Of a DNA stretch of 64,000 bases, positions 8,902 to 18,794 are shown piece by piece. Under the pieces are notes generated by a model. It made no database searches and was not told the DNA's origin. It saw only the letters and a list, made by a program, of their open reading frames with translations. The stretch is from Brucella rhizosphaerae (GTDB lineage: Bacteria; Pseudomonadota; Alphaproteobacteria; Rhizobiales; Rhizobiaceae). The translations under genes and the position numbers were made by a program. Numbering within the stretch: position 1 is the first letter of the stretch; each line of letters opens with the position of its first letter. The stretch covers positions 558,001 through 622,000 of the forward strand of contig NZ_NNRK01000034.1 in NCBI RefSeq assembly GCF_002252475.1, written 5' to 3'.

Positions 8902-9878
8902 GACTTGTTCCCCTCAGCGTTCACGTCGATGGCAAATTTTTCGACAGGCAGGATCGAAGGTACGAGGCCGTTTTCCTTGAGATAGGCTTCGTAGCGGCTC
9001 CAGCGACCATAATCGAGGCTTGCGGGTGAGCGCGAGAACCGCGCGACCGTGTCTTTCCAGGCGCGCTGGTTCAACTCGTCTTTGAGCTCTGAACTGTAAG
9101 ATGCAAACACGTCATAGCTCTGCTCTGGATGATTGACGATATATTGCGCAGCCTTTTCAGTGGCAGCGAGAAAGCGCGAAATCTTGTCTTTTTCAGCCGC
9201 GTCGAGCTTGTTGGAATTGGCGACATAAACCAGCTCGTCATAGACTGGTACGCCTTCTTCCTCTACGAAAAAGCACTTGCCCGCAACACCTTCAACGGCC
9301 ATCTGGTTGAGTTCTACATTGCGATAAGCGCCCATCACCGCATCAACCTGTTTCGACATCAGCGATGGCGCGAGCGAGAAATTCACATTGATGAGTTCGA
9401 CGTCTGAAAGCTGAATGTTATGGCGCGCGAGAATGGTGCCGAGCACAGTCTCTTCAACGCCCGCAACCGAGAAACCGATCTTCTTGCCCTTGAGATCAGC
9501 GATGGCATTCACCGAACCATCATCGCGTACCATCAGGCAATTCAGTGGGGAATCCACCAATGTGCCGACGCGGATAAGCGGAATATCGGCATGCACATCG
9601 AGATGCACCTGCTGCTGATAGGAAACTGCAAGGTCAGCCTGCCCAGCAGCAACCATTTTAGGCGGCACCGAAGCATCGGCGGGTGCCACGATGTCGACAT
9701 CAAGCCCTGCATCCTTGAAGTAACCGAGCTTGTCGGCAACGATGATGGGGCCATGATCAGGGTTCACGTACCAGTCAAGAATGAGCTTGAATTTATCATT
9801 GGCTTCGGCGGCCGTGACTGACATCAGGGCGAACGAAGCCGTGGCGCTGAAAAGCGCAGCAAGAGCTAGTTTTTTCAA
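8898..9878 (-). CDS. thiY: Thiamine-precursor substrate-binding protein (ThiY, NMT1/THI5-like)
   Basis: A 326-residue periplasmic binding protein of the NMT1/THI5-like family. An N-terminal signal peptide (MKKLALAALFS to about Ala26) is followed by the typical LILDWYVNPDHGPIIVADKLGYF. It delivers a pyrimidine precursor of thiamine to ThiX. The start codon is TTG at 9878, five bases after a strong GGAGGA site. No ATG fits the signal peptide. It is translationally coupled to tenA. Confidence 0.9.
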   Translation of the reverse strand: MKKLALAALFSATASFALMSVTAAEANDKFKLILDWYVNPDHGPIIVADKLGYFKDAGLDVDIVAPADASVPPKMVAAGQADLAVSYQQQVHLDVHADIPLIRVGTLVDSPLNCLMVRDDGSVNAIADLKGKKIGFSVAGVEETVLGTILARHNIQLSDVELINVNFSLAPSLMSKQVDAVMGAYRNVELNQMAVEGVAGKCFFVEEEGVPVYDELVYVANSNKLDAAEKDKISRFLAATEKAAQYIVNHPEQSYDVFASYSSELKDELNQRAWKDTVARFSRSPASLDYGRWSRYEAYLKENGLVPSILPVEKFAIDVNAEGNKS

Positions 9879-9894
9879 TTTTATCCTCCAGAGA

Positions 9895-10503
9895 CTACAT
9901 TATGTGGGGGCGAGTAACGGTGATCCATTGCTTCACCCGGGCTTCAGGATCGGGGTTGAGAGTGATGTCGGTGACGACTGAGACAATGTCGGCACCAGCC
10001 TCAAACACGCCTTGTGCGCGATCGACATTCATGCCGCCGATGCCCACCAGCGGAATATCGCCGATGGCGGCTTTCCATTCACGCACGCGATCCAGACCCT
10101 GCTCATGCCATTTCATCTTTTTGAGAATGGTCGGATATACAGGGCCGAGTGCGATATAGGCGGGGTTGAGTGCGAGTGCGCGGTCCAGCTCTGTTGCATC
10201 ATGACTGGAGATACCAAGTTTTATTCCGCTTGAACGGATTGCATCGAGATCGGCATCATCAAGGTCTTCCTGACCGAGATGAATGAAATCGCAACCCTCT
10301 TCAATCGCTAGTTTCCAATAGTCATTGACGACGAGCTGGCAGTCATGCGCTTCACACATGTTTCGTGCGGCACGGATTTCAGCGCGGAGTTCGGTGTCGT
10401 CCTTATCCTTGATACGCAACTGCACAAGTTTGATGCCAAGTGGCACCATACGTTTGAGCCAGTCTGCGCTGTCAAAGATCGGGTAGAACGGATCAAGGGC
10501 CAT
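9895..10503 (-). CDS. thiE: Thiamine phosphate synthase
   Basis: A 202-residue TIM-barrel enzyme that joins HMP-pyrophosphate and carboxy-thiazole phosphate to thiamine phosphate. Family features include LVQLRIKD near the N-terminus, LVVNDYWKLA, FIHLGQEDL, the GPVYPT phosphate loop and IGGMNVDRA near the C-terminus. Its start overlaps the end of thiG, in the usual thiS-thiG-thiE order, and all are under the TPP riboswitch at 13433-13572. Confidence 0.94.
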   Translation of the reverse strand: MALDPFYPIFDSADWLKRMVPLGIKLVQLRIKDKDDTELRAEIRAARNMCEAHDCQLVVNDYWKLAIEEGCDFIHLGQEDLDDADLDAIRSSGIKLGISSHDATELDRALALNPAYIALGPVYPTILKKMKWHEQGLDRVREWKAAIGDIPLVGIGGMNVDRAQGVFEAGADIVSVVTDITLNPDPEARVKQWITVTRPHIM

Positions 10504-11273
10504 TACAAAAATGCCTTTCCGATAAGGGGAGTGGAGGGGGCGGCCATGTCGCGCGCGTCGATAGGGTCAGCTTCATAGGCGAGGCGACCGGCTTCAACAG
10601 CGAGCGCGAAAGCACGGGCCATTGCGGCGGGATCGCCAGCTTTGGCAACCGCTGTGTTGATCAGCACGGCGTCATAGCCAAGTTCCATTGCGTACGCTGC
10701 ATGCGAGGGCACGCCGATGCCCGCATCCACCACCAGTGGAATGTCGGGAAAATGCGCGCGCATGGTTCTGAGCGCATAGGGATTGTTCAACCCGCGGCCC
10801 GAGCCGATGGGCGCACCCCATGGCATGAGCACTTTGCAACCAGCTTCCAGCAGCTTTTCAGCCACCACCAGATCGTCATTCATGTAAGGAAATACTTCAA
10901 AGCCTTCGTCGCAAAGGATGCGTGCCGCTTCCACCAGCCCGAAAGGGTCAGGCTGTAGCGTATCATGATCGCCGATGACTTCGAGTTTGATCCAGTTGGT
11001 ACCAAAGACTTCGCGGGCCATTTGGGCTGTGGTGACTGCCTCGCGTGGTGTGTGGCAGCCAGCCGTATTGGGCAGGACCTGAACACTCAGTTGTTTGATG
11101 AGCGTCCAGAAATCCTGGCCCGCGCGCATGTCACCACTCTCGCGTCTCAGTGAAACCGTCACGATTTGCGTTTTTGACGCGCTGACACTATCCGCCAGAA
11201 TGGCCGGTGAGGGATAAAGTGCTGTCCCAAGCAGCAAGCGGCTTTCAAACGTTTTTCCGTAAAACTCCAGCAA
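10503..11273 (-). CDS. thiG: Thiazole synthase
   Basis: A 256-residue ThiG that forms the thiazole phosphate ring from deoxyxylulose phosphate, dehydroglycine and ThiS thiocarboxylate. It begins [23 protein letters not shown], contains the Schiff-base lysine in WIKLEVIGD, and ends with the family [18 protein letters not shown] region. The start was set to TTG at 11273, five bases after GGAGG and two bases past the thiS stop. A frame open to 11423 would overlap thiS entirely and adds 50 non-family residues. Confidence 0.93.
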   Translation of the reverse strand: MLEFYGKTFESRLLLGTALYPSPAILADSVSASKTQIVTVSLRRESGDMRAGQDFWTLIKQLSVQVLPNTAGCHTPREAVTTAQMAREVFGTNWIKLEVIGDHDTLQPDPFGLVEAARILCDEGFEVFPYMNDDLVVAEKLLEAGCKVLMPWGAPIGSGRGLNNPYALRTMRAHFPDIPLVVDAGIGVPSHAAYAMELGYDAVLINTAVAKAGDPAAMARAFALAVEAGRLAYEADPIDARDMAAPSTPLIGKAFL

Positions 11274-11274
11274 C

Positions 11275-11472
11275 TTAACCTCCCTGCATCGGGGCGAGAA
11301 CTTCGATGCGGTCGCCAGCCGAAATTTCGGTTGTTTCGCGCTCGTCGCCCGCGATGAATTCACCATTGAGTGCCGTTGCCACCACAGCCTCATCGAGCTC
11401 GATTTCTGTAAGCAACGCTGCAAGGTTGGCTGCTGTCGTCTCGACGACCTCGCCGTTGAGAACGATGGTCAT
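11275..11472 (-). CDS. thiS: Sulfur carrier protein ThiS
   Basis: A 65-residue ubiquitin-like sulfur carrier ending in the required Gly-Gly (APMQGG). The terminal glycine is adenylated and thiocarboxylated to supply sulfur to ThiG. The start overlaps the thiO stop, and its own stop lies between the thiG ribosome binding site and start, showing tight coupling. The adenylating enzyme ThiF and the cysteine desulfurase are not in the window. Confidence 0.94.
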   Translation of the reverse strand: MTIVLNGEVVETTAANLAALLTEIELDEAVVATALNGEFIAGDERETTEISAGDRIEVLAPMQGG

Positions 11473-12461
11473 GCTAGTTCCTCCAAAAACTCCGGTCTTT
11501 CTTCCGGTTGCGTTGCCGCTGCAACGGCCATACGTGCAACCGCTGGAGACAGCAGAAAACCGTGTCGGTACAACCCGTTGACATAAATGGTTTTGCCGCG
11601 CCTGCTCACACGCGGCAGATTATCGGGGAAGGCCGGGCGGGCATCGACGCCGGTTTCCAGAATTTCTGCTTCCCCAAAAGCGGGGTGCAAAGCATAGGCA
11701 GCACTCAGCATTTCCAGCGTTGAGCGAACGCTGATACCGCTCCGACTATCGCTTTCGATCATGGTCGCACCGATCATGTGAACGCCGTCACCGCGTGGCA
11801 CGATGTAAAGCGGGATGCGTGGATGCAGCAGACGCACAGGACGACTGAGGTTGATGTCGCGCGAGCGCACCACCAGCATCTCACCTTTCACACCGCGAAG
11901 TTCGGTCAGCACATTGCGGGCGGCAAGGCCACGCGCGTCGACTATGATATCCGCGTCGAGCGGTGCTTCTTTTGCATCGGTACCAAGATGAAAGACCACG
12001 CCTTTTTTCTGCGACCGGTTTGCGAGTTCAATCAGCGTCTTGCGCGGGTCGAGGTGTCCTTCCTGTTCGAAGAACAATCCTTGTCGGAAGCGGCCAGCAA
12101 GATCGGGTTCCAGAGCATCGATACGCGTTTCATCGATGGTATCGAAAGCATCGGTTCGACGGGCAAAGCGGCGCAATTCGGTGGCGTCCCGCATATGCGA
12201 CAGCACCAGTGTTCCTTCGCGTTTGACGCCAGATACATGGCGTTCCCACCAGCCAATGGCCTCCTGTCCGAGACGAACGACCGGCTCTTCAGCACTTTCG
12301 CCTTCGCACCAAGGTGCAAGCATGCCGCCAGCAAGCCAAGAGCAACAATCGCTGCCAATTTGCGGGCTGCGCGCAATGATGGTGACTGCATGGCCTTGAT
12401 CGGTAAATTCAGCAGCAGTGACAAGGCCCGCGACGCCTGCGCCGATGATCGTAACCCGCAT
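11469..12461 (-). CDS. thiO: Glycine oxidase ThiO
   Basis: A 330-residue FAD-dependent glycine oxidase that makes dehydroglycine for thiazole synthesis in aerobes. The N-terminal dinucleotide fold IIGAGVAGLVTAAEF and the C-terminal VNGLYRHGFLLSPAVA are typical of the DAO/ThiO family. The ATG at 12461 overlaps the thiD stop by one base; a GTG one codon earlier is possible. The presence of thiO instead of thiH indicates the oxygen-dependent thiazole route. Confidence 0.92.
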   Translation of the reverse strand: MRVTIIGAGVAGLVTAAEFTDQGHAVTIIARSPQIGSDCCSWLAGGMLAPWCEGESAEEPVVRLGQEAIGWWERHVSGVKREGTLVLSHMRDATELRRFARRTDAFDTIDETRIDALEPDLAGRFRQGLFFEQEGHLDPRKTLIELANRSQKKGVVFHLGTDAKEAPLDADIIVDARGLAARNVLTELRGVKGEMLVVRSRDINLSRPVRLLHPRIPLYIVPRGDGVHMIGATMIESDSRSGISVRSTLEMLSAAYALHPAFGEAEILETGVDARPAFPDNLPRVSRRGKTIYVNGLYRHGFLLSPAVARMAVAAATQPEERPEFLEELA

Positions 12462-13348
12462 CACACCTGCTCCCTGATCTCTGTATTCCAGAGGGCATGA
12501 AAGTGATGCACAGGACCATGTCCGTGACCCACCTTAAGTTTGTCTGCGTTCTGGATAGCGCCTTGCAGATAGGTGTGTGCCTCTCGAAGAGCCTGCTCAA
12601 GCGAAAGGCTTTTGCCAAGGCCGGCCGCAAGTGCGGAGGAGAGTGTGCAACCCGTTCCATGCGTGTTTGCGGTGTAAATGCGCGGTGCTTCAAGCCGGAG
12701 TGTCGGCTGGCCACGGCGGATCAAAAGGTCAGTACAAATTGCCCCTTCCGCATGTCCGCCTTTCATCAAAACGGCATTGGCGCCAAGCTCAAGCAAAGCG
12801 TGACCCTGTTTCTCAGCATCGTCTTCATTGGCCGCTAACGATGCATCAAGAAGGCAGGCGGCTTCCGGCCTGTTGGGGGTTAAAACAGTTGCGAGCGGGA
12901 TCAGCTTTTCGCGCAGAATTGAAATGGCGTCTTCACTTAACAAGCGGTCGCCTGATTTGGCGATCATCACCGGATCAAGAATGATGGGGCCGGAAAAATG
13001 GCTGAGCCCATGTGCGATTGCCTGAATAGTCTCAGGAACAGAAACCATGCCGATCTTGACCGCAGCGACATTGAGATCACTGAACACCGCATCAATCTGT
13101 CCGGCGACAATTTCCGGCGGCACATCATGCACCGCTGTCACGGCACGCGTGTTTTGCACCGTGATGGCAGCAATGACGCTGGCACCATAAACACCCAGTG
13201 CCGAAAAGGTTTTCAAGTCTGCCTGAATGCCCGCGCCGCCACTGCTGTCAGATCCAGCAATAGTCACGCATATGGGCACAGATGCCGCACTGCCGTTTGA
13301 TGTGGTTCGGGAGAAACTGTTTTGTTGGTCCATCATATCGTCTCTCAT
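12461..13348 (-). CDS. thiD: Hydroxymethylpyrimidine/phosphomethylpyrimidine kinase
   Basis: A ThiD of up to 295 residues that phosphorylates HMP and HMP-phosphate. Ribokinase-fold motifs are GSDSSGGAGIQADLKTF near the start, DPVMIAKSGDRLL in the middle, and the GTGCTLSSALAAG anion hole near the C-terminus. The first residues (about 25) before VTIAGSDSSGG are not family-like. ATGs at 13336 and 13333 are alternative starts and none has a strong ribosome binding site, which fits translation control by the riboswitch leader. It is the first gene of the thi operon. The operon lacks thiC, so HMP must come from salvage or from a distant thiC. Confidence 0.92.
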   Translation of the reverse strand: MRDDMMDQQNSFSRTTSNGSAASVPICVTIAGSDSSGGAGIQADLKTFSALGVYGASVIAAITVQNTRAVTAVHDVPPEIVAGQIDAVFSDLNVAAVKIGMVSVPETIQAIAHGLSHFSGPIILDPVMIAKSGDRLLSEDAISILREKLIPLATVLTPNRPEAACLLDASLAANEDDAEKQGHALLELGANAVLMKGGHAEGAICTDLLIRRGQPTLRLEAPRIYTANTHGTGCTLSSALAAGLGKSLSLEQALREAHTYLQGAIQNADKLKVGHGHGPVHHFHALWNTEIREQV

Positions 13349-13432
13349 TCCGAACGGAAAAATGAGACGTCATGAACCTGTTTGGAGCCTGAACTCCGAT
13401 GAGGGAACTCCCTCGTCCGCGACGCGTCAAAC

Positions 13433-13572
13433 TCCGTTCCCTACGCAGGTATTACCCGGATCAGGTTCAATGGGTTAACGCGATCAGCGTCTCTCAGCCT
13501 TTTGTGTCGCAATATCGGGTGGAAAACCGCTAAGCACTTTTCCTGATATTGCTTCGAAGGCACCCCAACGAA
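13433..13572 (-). ncRNA. TPP riboswitch (THI element) in the thiD leader
   Basis: Read on the minus strand, the element has GGGGTGCC, CTGAGA (13497-13492), GAACCTGAT, GGTAATACCTGCG and AGGGA, the conserved core of the TPP riboswitch. Helix P1 closes as TTCGTT with AACGGA. An extended P3 arm is visible: GCAATATC pairs with GATATTGC (13545-13552 with 13509-13516) and GGAAAA pairs with TTTTCC inside it. It sits 84 bases before thiD and should repress the eight-gene operon when thiamine pyrophosphate is abundant. Confidence 0.96.
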
Positions 13573-13793
13573 TTTTGCGCTTTAAGGCATAGGCCGGAAC
13601 GGCAGGCCGGTCAAGAGACAGAGCAGAGCTCTCTAAATCTAAAAATCAAAGGTGCTAATTTAGCGATTCCGATAATTTGTATATAATTTGTTAAAATTAT
13701 ACGCAGTAAGCTATCCACGGGATTGTTTCGTCCTGCTACAGACAGTTTGGTCTGATTCTCCAGACACGAAAACAGAGAACATCCGGTCAGGAT

Positions 13794-15935
13794 ATGTCTG
13801 ATGAGGGGACAATGATGAGGAAGCGGGAAGCCGATCAGGCTCGCTCGGACAGTGCCATGGTTCGCACTTCCGAAGAAGATTTCCGCATTCTTTTTACGAC
13901 CCATCCGACGCCAATGTGGGTCTATGATCCCGAAACATTACACTTCATCGTCATGAATAAAGCGGCCCATGGGCTCTATGGTTATTCCGTTGATGAAATA
14001 CCCGGCATGACGGTGCTGGACATCCGTCCGCAGACCGAACGCGACAGAATGTTTGCTGCGGTGCGCGACAGGAGCGATCTGGAACGCCCGGAACGCTGGC
14101 AGCATCTGAAAGCCAACGGCAGGATCATCGATGTCCTGACATATGGGCGTCAGGTCATCTTTGATGGCAAACAGGCTATCCTTGCGATTGTGCAGGACAT
14201 TACCGAGCTTGAAGAGGCCAATCGTCAGGCCAATCATGTGCAGTCATTGTTGGACAGTCTGGTCAATAATCTGCCGCTTGGTGTGTTCGTCAAGGATATG
14301 AAGGATCAGGGGCGTTATCTCCTCTACAATCAGGCGGCGTCCAGCATCAGTGGGCACGATATTGATCGGGTTATTGGTTCGATTGATGCAGAAATCTTTC
14401 CTGTTGAGGAAGCAAAGCTTCTGACCCAGCAGGACCGTTTGGCCATGCGCCGCGGCAGTGTTCTGACGGTCGAACGCGATATCCGTTGCGCTGATGGTAA
14501 GCCGCGTCGTATGCGCATTATCAAGCGCTCGATCCCTCCGATTGAGGGCGATCAGCCGCGGTATCTCATTGGTATGATAGAAGATACGACGGAGCGGCGA
14601 CAGATTGAGGAACGGATGGCGCATGTCGCCATGCATGACAGTCTGACGGATTTACCCAATCGGGCCTATTTCTCGCAGCATATTGCCGGGGTGTTGAAAA
14701 AGAGAGAGTGCGCGCCCGCATTCGCGCTGTTTTATCTCGACATTGATCATTTCAAGAACATCAATGACAGCAGAGGTCATCAGATTGGTGATCTGCTTCT
14801 CCAGCAAGTGGCGGTTCGTCTCAAGAACATCATCAGCGATCAGTTTATCGCGCGGCTTGGTGGCGATGAATTCGCCATCATCTATCCCTGCGATAAGGTT
14901 GAGCAGATCGCCATGTTTGCCGATCGTCTTCTTTCGGCGTTCCAGGATCCGTTTGATCTTGGCGACATTTCTGAATTTGTGACATGCAGCATTGGTATTG
15001 CGCAGGCACCGATACACGGTGACGATCCCGATGTGCTGATGCGCAATGTCGATCTTGCACTTTATGCGGCCAAGGCAGATGGCAGACGGACCTTCTGCTT
15101 TTACCAGCATTCCCTGCGTCTTGCCGTTGAGAAACGCCATGCCATGACGACCGATTTAAGGCTGGCTTTGGCGGCGCAACAGTTTGAGTTGCATTATCAG
15201 CCAATCTTCAACCTTGAATCCGGGCGTATATCCGGTTTTGAAGCCTTGCTACGTTGGTATCATCCCGTATTGGGCCTGGTGTCACCGGCAGAGTTTATTC
15301 CAATTGCCGAAGAGGCAGGATTGATCAGTCCGATTGGTGACTGGGTGCTTGGTGAGGCATGTCGTGAGGCGGCTTCATGGCCCGACGACATCAAGGTTTC
15401 GGTCAATCTTTCGCCTGTCCAGTTCAATCAGTGCGCGTTGCTTGAATCCGTGAAGGATGCATTGCGTTCCGCGCGGCTTTCGCCGGATAGACTGGAGTTG
15501 GAAATTACGGAATCGGTCTTTCTGCAAAACAGCAAACACAATATCGAATTGTTGTTCGAGCTACGCCGGTTGGGCGTACGCATTGCGATGGATGATTTTG
15601 GCACTGGGTATTCATCGCTGAGCTATCTGCGATCGTTCCCTTTCGACAAGATCAAGGTGGACCGCAGCTTTGTTTCCGGCATTGAGGTCGACACCCGCGA
15701 TCTGGCAATCATTCAGGCTGTTGCAACACTTGGTGCTGGCTTCAAGATTGTCACGACCGCCGAAGGTGTGGAGACGACACAACAGCTTGAATGTCTGCGC
15801 CGCCAGAATTTCGGTGAAGTGCAGGGTTTCCTCATGGGACGTCCGATGCCTGCGGCGGATGTGCCGGAGTTCATTCAGACCCGGTGCGGATCCATTCTGG
15901 CCGTCATGCAGCCGCAAAACGAAATGGCAGTCTGA
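13794..15935 (+). CDS. PAS-PAS-GGDEF-EAL cyclic-di-GMP protein
   Basis: A 713-residue protein with two PAS-type sensor regions (about residues 25-140 and 150-270), a diguanylate cyclase domain with an intact GGDEF motif (residues 356-360) and a phosphodiesterase domain with EALLRW (483-488) and DDFGTGYSSL. No membrane helix or signal peptide is seen, so it is probably cytoplasmic. Both catalytic signatures are intact. The inhibitory RxxD site before GGDEF is absent, as the region reads ISDQFIARLGGDEF. The start at 13794 is chosen; 13812 is possible and has a better GAGGGGA site. It stands alone between the divergent thi operon and copA. Confidence 0.92.
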   Translation: MSDEGTMMRKREADQARSDSAMVRTSEEDFRILFTTHPTPMWVYDPETLHFIVMNKAAHGLYGYSVDEIPGMTVLDIRPQTERDRMFAAVRDRSDLERPERWQHLKANGRIIDVLTYGRQVIFDGKQAILAIVQDITELEEANRQANHVQSLLDSLVNNLPLGVFVKDMKDQGRYLLYNQAASSISGHDIDRVIGSIDAEIFPVEEAKLLTQQDRLAMRRGSVLTVERDIRCADGKPRRMRIIKRSIPPIEGDQPRYLIGMIEDTTERRQIEERMAHVAMHDSLTDLPNRAYFSQHIAGVLKKRECAPAFALFYLDIDHFKNINDSRGHQIGDLLLQQVAVRLKNIISDQFIARLGGDEFAIIYPCDKVEQIAMFADRLLSAFQDPFDLGDISEFVTCSIGIAQAPIHGDDPDVLMRNVDLALYAAKADGRRTFCFYQHSLRLAVEKRHAMTTDLRLALAAQQFELHYQPIFNLESGRISGFEALLRWYHPVLGLVSPAEFIPIAEEAGLISPIGDWVLGEACREAASWPDDIKVSVNLSPVQFNQCALLESVKDALRSARLSPDRLELEITESVFLQNSKHNIELLFELRRLGVRIAMDDFGTGYSSLSYLRSFPFDKIKVDRSFVSGIEVDTRDLAIIQAVATLGAGFKIVTTAEGVETTQQLECLRRQNFGEVQGFLMGRPMPAADVPEFIQTRCGSILAVMQPQNEMAV

Positions 15936-15954
15936 AAATCATTCCACATTAAGG

Positions 15955-15990
15955 CTTGACCTTCCAACGGTGGGAAGGGTTACTTATGAT
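15955..15990 (+). promoter_or_regulatory. CueR-type copper-responsive promoter of copA
   Basis: TTGACC (15956-15961) and TACTTA (15981-15986) are separated by 19 bases, the long spacer of MerR-family promoters. The dyad CCTTCC...GGGAAGG lies between them, almost identical in pattern to the E. coli copA operator. A CueR homologue is encoded at 21168-21617. Confidence 0.85.
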
Positions 15991-16037
15991 GCAACTCATA
16001 GTGTTGCCTCTTAAAATTGGGGCCGAAAGGGATTGCC

Positions 16038-18530
16038 GTGAACAAGCCAGTCAAGCCAGTCAGGCCGGAAGCCACAAGTTTTGCCATTCCCGTTGAGGGT
16101 ATGAGCTGCGCGTCCTGTGTTTCTTCCATTGAAAAAGCAGTGGCAAAAGTGCCAGGCGTCGACAAAGTTCTGGTCAATCTTGCAACCGAACGCGCTGATG
16201 TAACCTTTAAAGCCGCACCCGATATGCCTGCGGTCATCGATGCAATCCGCAAAGCTGGTTACGACGTGCCATCCGGAAGTGCCGATCTCGCCATTGAGGG
16301 TATGACCTGCGCATCCTGCGTCAGCAAGGTTGAGAAGGCGCTGAATGCCGTTCCGGGCGTAACGCGCGCCAGCGTCAATCTTGCGACCGAGCGCGCGCAT
16401 GTAGAGCTCGCCGGACAGGTGTCGTTGAGTGACCTTATCAAGGCTGTCGGGACCGCTGGTTATGAGGCCCGTTCGCTTGATGAAGCGCGCAATGACACGA
16501 AGCAGGAAACGCAGTCCGACAAGCGCGATGCGGAAGCAGCGGAACTGAAAAAGAGCGTTATCCTTGCCGCTGTTCTGACGCTGCCGGTTTTCATTCTCGA
16601 GATGGGATCGCATATCATTCCGGCTGTACACATGTTCGTCATGGACACGATCGGAATGCAGAACAGCTGGTACTTCCAGTTTGTTCTCACCACCCTGGTG
16701 CTGTTCGGTCCCGGCATGCGCTTCTTCAAAAAGGGCATACCGGCGTTGATGCGTGGCACACCGGATATGAATTCGCTGGTGGTGGTCGGAACGACAGCTG
16801 CATGGGGCTTCTCTGTCGTTGCAACCTTCTGGCCTGATATTCTGCCCCAGGGCACAATCAATATTTACTTCGAGGCAGCAGCAGTCATTGTCACGTTGAT
16901 CCTGATCGGCCGTTATCTTGAGGCGCGCGCGAAGGGCCGTACTTCGGCTGCAATCAGTCGGCTGGTGGGTTTGCAGGCAAAATCTGCACGTGTGGTGCGC
17001 GATGGCGAAGCGATTGACGTGTCGCTCGAAGATGTTCGCGTAGGCGATATCGTGCAGGTGCGGCCGGGCGAAAAGGTGCCAGTCGACGGTGAAGTGATCG
17101 AGGGCTCGTCCTACGTGGATGAATCGATGATCACCGGCGAGCCGGTTCCTGTTGCCAAGGAGGAAGGTGCCGAAGTTGTAGGTGGTACGATCAACAAAAC
17201 AGGCGCATTCACCTTCCGCGCGACCAAGGTTGGTCGCGATATGGTGATCTCGCAGATTGTTCGCATGGTCGAGGATGCCCAAGCAGACAAGCTGCCTATT
17301 CAGGCCAGGGTCGATAAAGTCACTGGCTGGTTTGTGCCTGCAGTTTTGGTGGCAGCGGCGCTGACCTTCGTGATCTGGCTGGTGATCGGTGGCACGGGCA
17401 TGATGGGCTATGCGTTGGTCAATGCGATCGCGGTGGTCATCATTGCATGTCCATGTGCCATGGGTCTTGCAACGCCGACTTCGATCATGGTCGGAACGGG
17501 CCGTGCAGCCGAATTTGGTGTGCTGTTCCGTCGAGGTGATGCGCTGCAAACTCTGCGTGATGCCTCGGTGATCGCTGTCGATAAGACTGGCACACTCACG
17601 CAAGGCAAGCCAGCACTGGCACATTTCGCTGTTGTCGATGGCTTTGACAAGAATGAAGCACTGGCGCTGATTGCTGCTGTGGAAGCTCGTTCCGAGCATC
17701 CGATTGCCGATGCCATTGTTACTGCGGCAAAGGAAAAAAGTCTTAAGCTTGCGGATGTTTCAGCCTTTGAATCTGTTCCGGGCTTTGGCTTGAAAGCCAG
17801 CGTTTCAGGTCGTGAGGTCGCTATTGGTGCTGATCGCTATATGGCAAAAATCGGCCATGACGTGGCTGTTTTTGCAAATGACGCCAGTCGCCTTGGTGAT
17901 GAAGGCCAGACACCGCTTTATGCAGCAATTGATGGCAGGCTCGCAGCGATCATCACGGTTGCCGATCCTATGAAGGAAACCACGCCAGCTGCGATTGCTG
18001 CAATGCATGAACAGGGTTTGAAAGTGGCTATGATTACGGGCGATAATCGTCGCACGGCACAGGCCATTGCCAAGCGTCTGGGTATTGATGAAGTGGTGGC
18101 TGAAGTGTTGCCTGACGGTAAGGTTGAAGCACTGAAGCGTCTCTCTGCAGGTGGCAAGCGCATCGCCTTTGTCGGCGACGGTATTAATGATGCGCCTGCC
18201 TTGGCTGCCGCAGATGTGGGTATCGCCATTGGTACGGGTACGGATATCGCGATTGAAAGCGCTGACGTGGTGCTGATGTCGGGGGATCTGCGTGGTGTCG
18301 TCAATGCAATCGCTATTTCGAAGGCAACGATCCGCAATATCAGTGAAAACCTGTTCTGGGCCTTTGCCTATAATGTGGCGCTGATCCCGGTTGCAGCCGG
18401 CATCCTCTATCCGTTTACAGGAACATTGTTGTCCCCGGTTCTGGCTGCTGGCGCCATGGCGCTTTCAAGCATCTTCGTCCTGAGCAATGCTCTGCGACTG
18501 AAGGGCTTTAAGAGTCCGATGGCGAGCTGA
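16038..18530 (+). CDS. copA: Copper-exporting P1B-type ATPase
   Basis: An 830-residue inner-membrane copper pump. Two N-terminal metal-binding domains carry CASC motifs (Cys24/Cys27 and Cys91/Cys94). These are followed by eight membrane helices, the TGEP actuator loop (MITGEPVPV), the CPC transport site ([13 protein letters not shown]), the phosphorylated aspartate in DKTGT and the SEHP nucleotide motif. Start GTG at 16038 follows GAAAGGGA; a TTG seven codons earlier is less likely. It has a CueR-type promoter and a weak hairpin after the stop. It exports Cu(I) to protect the cytoplasm. Confidence 0.95.
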   Translation: MNKPVKPVRPEATSFAIPVEGMSCASCVSSIEKAVAKVPGVDKVLVNLATERADVTFKAAPDMPAVIDAIRKAGYDVPSGSADLAIEGMTCASCVSKVEKALNAVPGVTRASVNLATERAHVELAGQVSLSDLIKAVGTAGYEARSLDEARNDTKQETQSDKRDAEAAELKKSVILAAVLTLPVFILEMGSHIIPAVHMFVMDTIGMQNSWYFQFVLTTLVLFGPGMRFFKKGIPALMRGTPDMNSLVVVGTTAAWGFSVVATFWPDILPQGTINIYFEAAAVIVTLILIGRYLEARAKGRTSAAISRLVGLQAKSARVVRDGEAIDVSLEDVRVGDIVQVRPGEKVPVDGEVIEGSSYVDESMITGEPVPVAKEEGAEVVGGTINKTGAFTFRATKVGRDMVISQIVRMVEDAQADKLPIQARVDKVTGWFVPAVLVAAALTFVIWLVIGGTGMMGYALVNAIAVVIIACPCAMGLATPTSIMVGTGRAAEFGVLFRRGDALQTLRDASVIAVDKTGTLTQGKPALAHFAVVDGFDKNEALALIAAVEARSEHPIADAIVTAAKEKSLKLADVSAFESVPGFGLKASVSGREVAIGADRYMAKIGHDVAVFANDASRLGDEGQTPLYAAIDGRLAAIITVADPMKETTPAAIAAMHEQGLKVAMITGDNRRTAQAIAKRLGIDEVVAEVLPDGKVEALKRLSAGGKRIAFVGDGINDAPALAAADVGIAIGTGTDIAIESADVVLMSGDLRGVVNAIAISKATIRNISENLFWAFAYNVALIPVAAGILYPFTGTLLSPVLAAGAMALSSIFVLSNALRLKGFKSPMAS

Positions 18531-18554
18531 TAAAAGAAATATTGGAATATTTAC

Positions 18555-18579
18555 ATCGGCAGTCGTAAAGGCTGCCGAT
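18555..18579 (+). terminator. Hairpin downstream of copA
   Basis: ATCGGCAG and CTGCCGAT pair around a 9-base loop, 24 bases after the stop. The T-run does not follow directly, so it is a weak terminator or a stabilising hairpin. Confidence 0.5.
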
Positions 18580-18794
18580 TCATTAATTTGAATTTTTAGA
18601 TATACGCCTCTGGATTTTTCATTTTACAGCCTATGTGGATGAACAGGCAGCATAGTGTTGCGCGGCAAAGGATTTGCTGCGACACTCCCACCCAAATCAG
18701 GAATACCTCGAATTCGGTTTAATCCGTGCAGCTTTCAATAGATTAACAGTCATGCACGGCGGGACTGCAGTCACTACTTGAAGGGGGTAATGTC

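Noticed and set aside
11274-11423. The longer N-terminus for thiG
   Set aside because: These 50 codons lie wholly within thiS in another frame. TTG at 11273 has a well-spaced GGAGG and gives the family N-terminus.
16011-17699. A 562-codon minus-strand frame antisense to copA
   Set aside because: It is a shadow of the copper ATPase. Its composition (rich in His, Arg, Cys) is that of an antisense frame in GC-rich DNA, and copA has all catalytic motifs.
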